Positions 1 through 5,796 of a stretch of DNA of 8,399 bases are shown here, piece by piece; position 1 is the first letter of the stretch; every line of letters begins with the position of its first letter. The notes below the pieces were generated by a model. That model had not been told where the DNA came from. It saw only the letters and a program-made list of their open reading frames with translations, and did not search any database. Origin of the DNA: Desulfobacterales bacterium. Lineage in GTDB: Bacteria > Desulfobacterota > Desulfobacteria > Desulfobacterales > QNYZ01. Position numbers and translations under genes: made by a program. The stretch spans positions 1 through 8,399 of the forward strand of contig JAOZUU010000100.1 of assembly GCA_029938515.1 (NCBI GenBank), given 5' to 3'.

Positions 1-268
1 TCACGACATCAAGAAAAAAACCTGAAAGATAGAGCCTGCTCGTTCGGCCATACCAGGCATTTCCCCAATCTGGTAAGGTTACCCCGCCGATATAGATACC
101 CGCAACAATAATAGATTTTGCGTTTGGCAGAGTCAGTTTCGGATCTCGCCTTTGATGGTGATTTAATGTATAGCTTGCAAATTCGGATGCCGCCGCAAAT
201 CCCATGGCGTCGATTCCCACGGATTCAGCAAGACTCCTTATGTTTTCAGAAAGTAAATGTTTTTCCAT
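1..268 (-). CDS. QueG-like (COG1600) iron-sulfur protein, N-terminal fragment
   Basis: This is an open frame of 89 codons that runs off the left edge of the window without a stop, so only the N-terminus is seen. It begins at the ATG at 268, just downstream of an in-frame TAA two codons earlier, so the start cannot lie further upstream. The Shine-Dalgarno sequence is poor (only AAAGA about 14 bases upstream). The residues include VGIDAMGFAAASEF (17-30), LPNAKSIIVAGIYIGG (47-62) and GRTSRLYLSGFFLDVV (74-89). From memory this pattern matches the start of epoxyqueuosine-reductase-like proteins common in anaerobic deltaproteobacteria. Members of the wider family carry 4Fe-4S clusters and, in true QueG, cobalamin; those domains lie outside the window, so the activity cannot be judged. 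The gene follows the PLP enzyme after 89 bp on the same strand. Many such paralogues are not QueG itself, so I give no symbol. Confidence 0.68.
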   Translation of the reverse strand, partial: MEKHLLSENIRSLAESVGIDAMGFAAASEFASYTLNHHQRRDPKLTLPNAKSIIVAGIYIGGVTLPDWGNAWYGRTSRLYLSGFFLDVV

Positions 269-357
269 TTTTTATAATAATCTTTGCGATCTTGGCGTCT
301 GGTTTAAATTCGGTTGGTCACTGGATACATACGTCACCGTATTTACAAATGAGAGTA

Positions 358-1485
358 CTAAGCAAGGGCGCCATCGATATCGGCAATTATATCATCGACA
401 TCCTCGATTCCTACCGATAAACGAAACAAGCCGTCGGCAATGCCCAGCACCTTTCTTTCTGCCGCGCTGATCTTGACATGGGAAGTGACGGCCGGCGCGC
501 AGATAATCGTCTCTACTCCGCCGAGGCTCAGTGCCGGCGTGATCAGGCTCAACCCGCGCACAAATTGATCCGGGTGAACCTGCGCTTCGTCCAGTTCAAA
601 TGAAAGCATCCCGCCGAAACCGTGCATCTGTCTGACCGCGATATCAAAGCCTGGGTGGACGGCGAGTCCCGGATAGAAGACTTTCGAAACCCGCGGATGA
701 TCATCCAGATGCCTGGCCAGTGAAAGCGCGTTCTGGTTCTGCTTTTCAACTCGAATACCCAGGGTCTTCAGGCTTCTTTCCAAAAGGTGGCAAGTGGCGG
801 CATTCATGCTGCCGCCAAAATTGGCCCCAGAGGTTTTAATTCTATCGATCAATTCCCCTGTTGACAAAACGGCCCCGCAACAGAGATCGCTGTGGCCACC
901 CAGGTATTTGGTCCCGCTGTGGATGATGATATCGATACCGAGATCGTGGGGATTCTGGTTTATCGGTGAGGCAAAGGTGTTGTCAATCGCCGTCGGAATG
1001 TTCCTCGATTTGGCCAGACTTGAGACCGATTCAATATCCGTAATCACCAAAAGCGGATTGGAGGGCGTTTCAATATAAATCAGTTGGGTGTTGCTTTTAA
1101 TAGCCGCTTCAAAATCTTCAACCTGATTCGAAACAAAGGTAAATTCGATGCCGAAGCGCTCAAATTCGGCGGTGACGAAATGATGGGTGCCACCGTAAAT
1201 ATCGCGTTGCATGATCACATGATCACCCTGACCGGCCAGGGCGAAAATCACCGTACTGATAGCGGCCATTCCGGAACTGAACAACAGGCCGCTCTCGGTA
1301 TTTTCGAGCGCACTCAGCTTTTTAGCCACTGCCTGCTGATTGGGGGTATTATAGTATCGGGGATACACATTTTCGGGTGCATCCAGATACTCGAAGGATG
1401 AAGAAGTATAAATCGGTGTATTGATCCCCCGTGTCACTCGATCCGAAGTGGTTCCGCTGTGAACGCATTGCGTGTTCTTTCCCAT
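358..1485 (-). CDS. Cystathionine gamma-synthase/lyase family PLP enzyme
   Basis: A 375-residue cytoplasmic enzyme of the Cys/Met metabolism PLP family (fold type I), slightly shorter than the usual 380-400 residues but complete. The Schiff-base lysine is K193 in SGTKYLGGHSD. Other family marks are Y41/R43 (phosphate-binding Y-x-R reaching the neighbouring subunit), SSGMAA (70-75), Y97 in YGGT, IETPSNP (138-144), D168 in IDNTF (contacts the pyridine nitrogen), LGGVET (321-326) and R355 (binds the substrate carboxylate). Gly99 occupies the position of the catalytic Cys of methionine gamma-lyase, which argues against that activity. The enzyme could make cystathionine from an activated homoserine plus cysteine, or cleave cystathionine or homocysteine; sequence alone does not decide. 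The start at 1485 is supported by AAGGAG at 1494-1499, 8 bases upstream. It lies 27 bp downstream of the M1/ChaN/PDZ gene and is probably co-transcribed with it. Confidence 0.9.
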   Translation of the reverse strand: MGKNTQCVHSGTTSDRVTRGINTPIYTSSSFEYLDAPENVYPRYYNTPNQQAVAKKLSALENTESGLLFSSGMAAISTVIFALAGQGDHVIMQRDIYGGTHHFVTAEFERFGIEFTFVSNQVEDFEAAIKSNTQLIYIETPSNPLLVITDIESVSSLAKSRNIPTAIDNTFASPINQNPHDLGIDIIIHSGTKYLGGHSDLCCGAVLSTGELIDRIKTSGANFGGSMNAATCHLLERSLKTLGIRVEKQNQNALSLARHLDDHPRVSKVFYPGLAVHPGFDIAVRQMHGFGGMLSFELDEAQVHPDQFVRGLSLITPALSLGGVETIICAPAVTSHVKISAAERKVLGIADGLFRLSVGIEDVDDIIADIDGALA

Positions 1486-1493
1486 GATGGTTT

Positions 1494-1499
1494 CTCCTT
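1494..1499 (-). promoter_or_regulatory. Ribosome binding site of the PLP enzyme gene
   Basis: AAGGAG on the minus strand, 8 bases before the ATG at 1485. It lies in the 27-bp gap after the upstream stop codon. It fixes the start and shows independent translation initiation within a probable operon. Confidence 0.8.
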
Positions 1500-1512
1500 A
1501 TCCGTTGGAAAC

Positions 1513-4455
1513 TTACTTATGTCTGAAATCAAACAAAGTGACTTCCCTGGTTATTTTCTTTCCTTTGCGATCCACCTGGACGGATACCGTGCTATCAAGT
1601 GGGGTATAAAACAGCGCAAATTTCAAATCGACCAGGCTACGGATCTCCTCTCCGGCCACCTGAACAATGATGTCCCCTTTCTCCAAACCCGCTTTTCCGG
1701 CAGGGCTGCCGTCAATTACACTGACGACATGGACACCATTTTCTTTTTCATCGATGCCCACGCCCAGCATGGGTGCTTTTTTACCTTTAAGCCTCGTAGT
1801 CTGAAGGACAAAATCGGCGATACCCGGTTCCAAATCCTCGTCCTGAAGGATCACGGTGAACGGGAACCCATTTCGTCGAAAGGCGCGGTCGGGGATACCG
1901 TATTTATTTCTGAGATGCCCGTTTCCGGCCAGCACGACTAGCTTGGTTTCAGGGTGATATGCGAGAAATCGGTGGACGGATGCGGCCATGGTTTCATCCC
2001 ACAATATCTGGGCCTGTAAAAAATAATCAAACTCCTTGAGCTGATGCTGATTTTCATGCAGGCGAAACACCCTGAATAAATCCTGTCGATAGCGGGAATC
2101 GGTAAAATCCATCTCGGATGGCAGCTGCTCTTTATCGGCTTCGGATAAACCGCTGAATCCCTTTCGCGCCACCTTGCGAGAGATATCCCCTTCGACGTTC
2201 AGGGCAACCAGGGGTATCCTTTCTTTTTTCAGATAGTCGATAATCGGTTTGTAGAGGTTATAGTCAAACCGCCATTTCTCGAAATAGGCGGACTTTTTTA
2301 AAAAAGTGCGCTCGTCGATTCGACCGGCCAGATAGTCATCCAGAACCGCCTGATAAGGGACCTGAAACATTTCCATGCCGACCGCCAATTTGTTCCCTGC
2401 CTCGTGAAGCTTTTTTATAATCATCAGCTGGTTCATATGGTGGGCATACTTTTCATGCTGTTCGCCCACATAAATAACGCGGCGATCCCTGAGCTTTGGT
2501 AAAATATCGTCCAATGCAGCGATCTTGTCCGGCTCAAGCGCTTTTGTACGGGGACGGGTCAGTACCGGAATACCCGCATGGGTTTCGGTTTGTTCCTTGT
2601 CAATAATCTTACCTCCATTAAAGACCAGCTTGTTGTACTTGCCGTAATGGGGAAGCTTCCGCTGTACCGCTTTGGCTTCATCGACATTTTTCACATGCAG
2701 CAGCATGATGGCCTCATCCTGATTATACGGGTTTTTATAGACATGTAAACGGACGCCGTCCTGATAAACCGGTTGCCTTCCGAAAAGCATGTCCACGACT
2801 GGTAAGTGGTACCCTGAAATAATCACCGAATGCTGTTTTATCTGGTTGAAAGTAACCTTTTCCGGTGTTTGGAAAGTAACGTCCTTAACACCCAGGGCAT
2901 GGATAATGGGCTGGTACTTCCCGGATTGTTCCGTCGGCATAACCACCAGGAGCTTATCCTTTCCCATTATTTGAGCCAGTACCGCCGGAGACTCTGCCGG
3001 GTCCAATTCCCGCATCAGGTCGTATTCTTCGTCAATCACGACCCGGGTCGGAAGCTCATCCAGCACCAGGCTGACGGTTTCCCGCGGTTTGTTCACTTCA
3101 ACCATGTGTGACGTTTTATGATTGGAAGTATGAATCGTAATCGGCACGCGCAGGTGATAGGGTTTTGGATCCTGATTCAGTACAAAATTCAACGTGAGTC
3201 GCCCCTGACCTACCAGTAATTCCGGGTCCTCAACGTTCAACCGGGGAATATCGTCACGTTCAAGACTTTGTGAAAAGTAGTCTGTTAAATCGGTTGGGTT
3301 TATTTTTTCAAATGACTTCTCAATATCATTCCAGGAGGCTTTACGAAACCGGTTTGTCGCGAGAAAGTCCTGCAGAGTGTCAAAAAAATTCTTTTCACCC
3401 ACCATTTTTCGCAATGAGTGAAAAACCATGGCGCTCTTGCCATAACCAATGGCGCTTTCCGCTTTATTTCGTCGGTAAAAAAAATCGGCCACCGGCATTT
3501 TATTTGATTCATTGACGTAGGCATCGTAGTTTACCAGAATCTGCTTACGATACGCCGCGCCCTTCCCTTCCAGGTCGGCGTAATGGTGATCGGCCAGATA
3601 ACTGGTGATCCCCTCCGCCCAGTTTCCACGGGAAGAATCGATGTAAACCGAATTACCGAACCATTGGTGAAGAATTTCGTGTCCCAGCGATGTCCGGGTG
3701 ATAAAAGGCAACCGCACCACGGCTCTGCCCAGTAACGTGTAGGTGGGCATCGAATATCCCGTGGGAAACAGGTTCTCCGCAATCACAAAGCGCCGGTAAG
3801 GATACGGGGTCAGCAACTTTTCATACATGGCCAGATATTTTTTGGTATACGCCAGATAGTCGTCGGCCAGGTGTGCATCTTCCTTGAAAAAATAGGCTTC
3901 CAGGCCGATGTCTTTGTAATTGTCCTTTGCAAGTACGTAATTTCGCGAGGCTGCCAAACTCAATCCATCCACCGGATGGTTGAATTGAAACCGGAAGGTA
4001 TCCGTTCTTTCATTTTCGAGTATATCGACGGTATCCGCTTCGGACACCGCGAGAAATCCCTTGGGCAGTGTCACGGAAAGGACGTATTCGGTCAGGTCTT
4101 CGGGTTTGGGGAACCAGTTGCCGGTTAAAAACACGTTTTGAGAATCAATATGATTCGCTTCGGACACATTAGAGACCACTTCAAAAGAAAGCACCCTTTC
4201 CGAACCGGCAGGGACATCGATACTTAAGCGCTCTCTCATGGCAGCAATCGCTTTGCCATCCAATTTCAAGTTGTTGAGATTGTGAGTAGACAGGTGTACT
4301 TTTAAATCATTTTCGGCCGTCAAACGGGAGACACCTGTAATTTTCTTACCTTCGGTATCCACCTGCACATCGAGTCTATACTTCAACTCGGCCGCTTTTA
4401 CGCCGATGGGCAAGCAAATAACGATTAAAATAAGAAATAAATACCGATACGTCAT
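1513..4455 (-). CDS. Exported M1-family metallopeptidase fused to ChaN/TIKI-like and PDZ domains
   Basis: 980 residues. Residues 1-21 form a signal peptide (charged start, hydrophobic 5-17, probable cleavage after VKA), so the protein is probably periplasmic. Residues about 22-485 are an M1 (gluzincin) peptidase: zinc motif HEILH (259-263), third ligand E281 in NWAEG, and likely catalytic Tyr338 in YGKSA. The GxMEN exopeptidase motif is not recognisable; the equivalent stretch reads AENLFPTGYSMPTYTLLG (226-243). Residues about 490-645 are an alpha/beta segment that I cannot assign. Residues about 655-870 match ChaN (Cofac_haem_bdg, TIKI-like): YVGEQHEKYAHH (662-673), GMEMFQ (693-698) and LAGNGHLRNKYGIP (842-855). 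Residues about 895-975 are a PDZ domain (LGVGID, SPAGKAGLEKGDII). The start at 4455 is preferred over an upstream ATG at 4503 because GGAG lies 6 bases before it and the signal peptide begins there. The role is probably envelope proteolysis or haem handling; the substrate is unknown. Confidence 0.88.
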   Translation of the reverse strand: MTYRYLFLILIVICLPIGVKAAELKYRLDVQVDTEGKKITGVSRLTAENDLKVHLSTHNLNNLKLDGKAIAAMRERLSIDVPAGSERVLSFEVVSNVSEANHIDSQNVFLTGNWFPKPEDLTEYVLSVTLPKGFLAVSEADTVDILENERTDTFRFQFNHPVDGLSLAASRNYVLAKDNYKDIGLEAYFFKEDAHLADDYLAYTKKYLAMYEKLLTPYPYRRFVIAENLFPTGYSMPTYTLLGRAVVRLPFITRTSLGHEILHQWFGNSVYIDSSRGNWAEGITSYLADHHYADLEGKGAAYRKQILVNYDAYVNESNKMPVADFFYRRNKAESAIGYGKSAMVFHSLRKMVGEKNFFDTLQDFLATNRFRKASWNDIEKSFEKINPTDLTDYFSQSLERDDIPRLNVEDPELLVGQGRLTLNFVLNQDPKPYHLRVPITIHTSNHKTSHMVEVNKPRETVSLVLDELPTRVVIDEEYDLMRELDPAESPAVLAQIMGKDKLLVVMPTEQSGKYQPIIHALGVKDVTFQTPEKVTFNQIKQHSVIISGYHLPVVDMLFGRQPVYQDGVRLHVYKNPYNQDEAIMLLHVKNVDEAKAVQRKLPHYGKYNKLVFNGGKIIDKEQTETHAGIPVLTRPRTKALEPDKIAALDDILPKLRDRRVIYVGEQHEKYAHHMNQLMIIKKLHEAGNKLAVGMEMFQVPYQAVLDDYLAGRIDERTFLKKSAYFEKWRFDYNLYKPIIDYLKKERIPLVALNVEGDISRKVARKGFSGLSEADKEQLPSEMDFTDSRYRQDLFRVFRLHENQHQLKEFDYFLQAQILWDETMAASVHRFLAYHPETKLVVLAGNGHLRNKYGIPDRAFRRNGFPFTVILQDEDLEPGIADFVLQTTRLKGKKAPMLGVGIDEKENGVHVVSVIDGSPAGKAGLEKGDIIVQVAGEEIRSLVDLKFALFYTPLDSTVSVQVDRKGKKITREVTLFDFRHK

Positions 4456-4461
4456 GCAATG

Positions 4462-4465
4462 CTCC
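4462..4465 (-). promoter_or_regulatory. Ribosome binding site deciding the M1/ChaN/PDZ start
   Basis: GGAG on the minus strand, 6 bases before the ATG at 4455. The longer frame from the ATG at 4503 would add 16 residues in front of the signal peptide and has no such site. I therefore take 4455 as the start. I see no convincing promoter upstream of this gene in 4466-4728. Confidence 0.7.
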
Positions 4466-4606
4466 AATACTTGATGGATTCGTAAAAAGCCCGAATTCGC
4501 CATGCCGGACTTGATCAGTCTTCAGGCTACGCCGCTGGCTACGACCTGACAAGTCGCTTTTCAGCTTCGCCGTGACACGTCCAGCATCCAGAGCATACCG
4601 AAATAA
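4466..4606. repeat. Gene-free spacer resembling a dispersed intergenic repeat
   Basis: This stretch lies upstream of the M1/ChaN/PDZ gene and has no supportable gene. It contains GATGGATTCGTAAAAAGCCC (4474-4493), a type of segment I remember from many intergenic regions of Desulfobacteria. It also has a GGCTACG direct repeat (4525-4531 and 4537-4543) and ends in a segment around CACGTCCAGCATCCAG. The repeat nature is inferred from memory; within this window it occurs only once. Confidence 0.35.
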
Positions 4607-4656
4607 CTGGATTCCGGCCGCAGTTTATCCCGGACTTTGAGCGGGGCCGGAATGAC
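4607..4656. repeat. REP-like palindromic element
   Basis: CTGGATTCCGGCC at 4607-4619 and GGCCGGAATGAC at 4645-4656 give a perfect 9-bp inverted repeat (ATTCCGGCC/GGCCGGAAT) around a 25-bp centre. The CTGGATTCCGGC...GCCGGAATGAC pattern is the familiar extragenic palindrome seen scattered through many proteobacterial chromosomes. It lies between the convergently placed end of gntR and the start of the next minus-strand gene. A transcript would fold into a stable hairpin, which might act in 3'-end protection or termination; that is inference. Confidence 0.65.
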
Positions 4657-4709
4657 GATTTGTTGAATTATCGACTGTTTACGAGATCATAATACTTTGC
4701 AGTGGGTCT

Positions 4710-4731
4710 AAAAAAAGGGGCACCGGCCTTA
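4710..4731 (-). terminator. Possible intrinsic terminator of gntR
   Basis: On the minus strand, immediately at the gntR stop codon, a short GGC-CGGT-GCC stem is followed by CC and a run of seven T (the A-run at 4710-4716). The stem is only 3 bp, extendable by two A-T pairs across a bulge, so the U-tract is the better part of the evidence. The REP-like hairpin further downstream could serve instead. Confidence 0.3.
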
Positions 4732-5382
4732 CCCTAACCGATAAATCTTAATGAGATTCTCTTTGTGATGATCAAAGGACCAGTGCTCGTATTTAATGAT
4801 ACTGGCGGCGGCCTCACGATTCCCCGCTTTGAGCGAGTCGATGAATCGTTTGTGCTCCAAGAGATTGACAAGCTCCCACTGCCGATCGTATTTCATGCGC
4901 GGAAAATCGCTGAGACGCTGCTTCAGCGGTGGAAGGATATGGTTAAGAAAGGTATTATCCGAAAGTGCCAGAAAAATATCGTGAAATTTTAGATTCAGCT
5001 CATAATATTCATCAAAGCGTTCCTTATCCAATGTTTTTCTCAATCCATCGTTTATTTTCTCCAGCCTGGCAATATGGGACGGCTTGAATTTATGAAATTC
5101 AGATAAAACCACCGAAGATTCCAAAGGACCGATAATTTCATAGGAATTTTTAATATCCTGCAGTGTTAGCTTCTTAATTAATACACCCCGCCTGGGCAGG
5201 ATCTGGACAAATTGCTCGGTTTCCAGTTGGATCAATGCATCTCTCAAAGGCGCCCGGCTGATATCGAGATTGTCGCAGATAGCGTTCTGATCAATATAGG
5301 AGCCGGGTATCAGTGAGCCCCTGGCCAATTCCTCTCGCAGATAGTTGTATACTTTTTCCCGCAGGGTACCGTTATTCACCAT
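4729..5382 (-). CDS. GntR-family transcriptional regulator, FCD (FadR) subfamily
   Basis: 217 residues. Residues 5-70 form the winged helix-turn-helix; the recognition-helix signature ISRAPLRDAL is at 41-50 and the wing ILPRRGVLIKK at 61-71. Residues about 77-210 are the all-helical FCD ligand-binding domain. N130 and H134 (NLKFH), H177 (LLEHKRF) and H200 (YEHWSF) fall at the spacing of the Asp/Asn-His-His-His metal site of this subfamily. Such proteins usually repress catabolic genes and release DNA on binding a small carboxylic or amino acid. The start at 5382 is chosen because AAAGGA lies 9 bases upstream and the wHTH begins there; a longer frame from 5454 adds 24 residues unlike the family. 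It is divergent from the dimethylglycine/sarcosine-dehydrogenase-like gene, so it probably controls that gene and itself. Confidence 0.92.
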   Translation of the reverse strand: MVNNGTLREKVYNYLREELARGSLIPGSYIDQNAICDNLDISRAPLRDALIQLETEQFVQILPRRGVLIKKLTLQDIKNSYEIIGPLESSVVLSEFHKFKPSHIARLEKINDGLRKTLDKERFDEYYELNLKFHDIFLALSDNTFLNHILPPLKQRLSDFPRMKYDRQWELVNLLEHKRFIDSLKAGNREAAASIIKYEHWSFDHHKENLIKIYRLG

Positions 5383-5391
5383 GATAATCGA

Positions 5392-5397
5392 TCCTTT
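5392..5397 (-). promoter_or_regulatory. Ribosome binding site of gntR
   Basis: AAAGGA on the minus strand, 9 bases before the ATG at 5382. It supports the short form of the regulator. Confidence 0.65.
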
Positions 5398-5417
5398 CTG
5401 ATATATGAGGCTACCCA

Positions 5418-5449
5418 ACCGGCATTGGTTTGTCAACTTGATTGCCGGT
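5418..5449 (-). promoter_or_regulatory. Inverted repeat in the gntR leader
   Basis: ACCGGCA (5418-5424) and TGCCGGT (5443-5449) form a perfect 7-bp inverted repeat around an 18-bp loop. The whole lies inside the predicted gntR mRNA leader, 35 bases upstream of the start codon. It may be an RNA hairpin or a second protein-binding site. A TTGACA lies inside the loop on the minus strand (5431-5436) but has no good -10 partner. Confidence 0.3.
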
Positions 5450-5464
5450 CCCAATCAGGTATGT

Positions 5465-5494
5465 ATTATATAAATTCAGGATAATTGGTATCAA
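5465..5494 (-). promoter_or_regulatory. Predicted sigma-70 promoter of gntR
   Basis: On the minus strand, TTGATA (5494-5489; 5 of 6 matches to TTGACA) is followed after 18 bases by a perfect TATAAT (5470-5465). Transcription should start near 5458, giving a leader of about 75 bases. The -35 box lies within the inverted repeat at 5483-5496, so a protein bound there would block it. Confidence 0.6.
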
Positions 5495-5496
5495 TT
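5483..5496. promoter_or_regulatory. Candidate GntR operator
   Basis: AATTGGTATCAATT is an inverted repeat with 5-bp arms (AATTG/CAATT) around GTAT. Its size and A/T-G/C pattern suit a dimeric FCD-type GntR protein. It covers the -35 box of the gntR promoter, implying autorepression. TTGGTA recurs in inverted orientation (TACCAA, 5587-5592) at the start of the divergent transcript. The assignment to this regulator is inference. Confidence 0.45.
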
Positions 5497-5551
5497 TTCG
5501 GCTCTAAAATTCACAAAGCGAGACGCAAGGGAAATCGGTAAAAAATTTTTC

Positions 5552-5579
5552 TTGACAATCCCATCATCTTATATATTAG
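5552..5579 (+). promoter_or_regulatory. Predicted sigma-70 promoter of the dehydrogenase gene
   Basis: A perfect TTGACA (5552-5557) is followed after 16 bases by TATTAG (5574-5579; 4 of 6 matches to TATAAT). The start would fall near 5586, leaving an A/T-rich leader of about 210 bases before the ATG at 5797. The -10 is weaker than the -35. Confidence 0.5.
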
Positions 5580-5580
5580 T

Positions 5581-5592
5581 TACCTGTACCAA
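5581..5592. promoter_or_regulatory. TACC direct repeat at the predicted transcription start
   Basis: TACCTGTACCAA contains TACC twice with a 6-bp period (5581-5584 and 5587-5590), i.e. GGTA twice on the other strand. The second copy shares TTGGTA with the palindrome at 5483-5496. Its position just downstream of the -10 box would suit a repressor-binding site. Evidence is positional and by half-site similarity only. Confidence 0.3.
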
Positions 5593-5637
5593 GAATATCG
5601 ATCATAAAAAACAGGGCAATTGTCATTTTCCGTTATT

Positions 5638-5665
5638 TATCGTTAACTATTTTAAATATCGTTAA
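5638..5665. repeat. 9-bp direct repeat in the dehydrogenase leader
   Basis: TATCGTTAA occurs at 5638-5646 and again at 5657-5665, 19 bp apart start to start, i.e. nearly two helical turns. It lies in the long A/T-rich leader (about 5586-5796) that otherwise contains no gene and no riboswitch I recognise. Confidence 0.35.
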
Positions 5666-5783
5666 ATTTAGAACAAATATTTCATCCAGAAACCCATTTT
5701 AACTCATATAACGTTTTAATAGAACCCGTTCGACTGTGGATCTTATGGCAATCAGATATATCAGTTAACCATTTAATTTTGAT

Positions 5784-5793
5784 AAAGGGAGGG
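5784..5793 (+). promoter_or_regulatory. Ribosome binding site deciding the dehydrogenase start
   Basis: AAAGGGAGGG, strongly complementary to the 16S rRNA tail, ends 3 bases before the ATG at 5797. An in-frame TTG at 5779 lies upstream of this site and so cannot use it. The start is therefore 5797. Confidence 0.8.
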
Positions 5794-5796
5794 ATC

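Noticed and set aside
329..342. ATACG/CGTAT hairpin between the PLP enzyme and the iron-sulfur gene
   Set aside because: Only a 5-bp stem with no T-run after it; too weak to call a terminator or attenuator.
1459..1941. 160-codon plus-strand frame opposite the end of the M1/ChaN/PDZ gene
   Set aside because: It is antisense to the PDZ and ChaN coding region, has no ribosome binding site and no recognisable protein.
4402..4422. Lipoprotein signal at Cys14 of the M1/ChaN/PDZ protein
   Set aside because: The residues before the Cys are IVI; a lipobox needs Gly, Ala or Ser directly before the Cys. A normal cleavage after VKA fits better.
4456..4503. Upstream start (ATG at 4503) for the M1/ChaN/PDZ gene
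   Set aside because: It would put 16 extra residues before a clean signal peptide, while the ATG at 4455 has GGAG 6 bases upstream.
5408..5436. Second gntR promoter, TTGACA-N17-TAGCCT on the minus strand
   Set aside because: The -10 matches only 3 of 6 bases, and the TTGATA-N18-TATAAT promoter just upstream is much better.
5586..5796. Glycine riboswitch in the dehydrogenase leader
   Set aside because: The leader is A/T-rich and lacks the conserved G-rich core and paired aptamer layout of that class.
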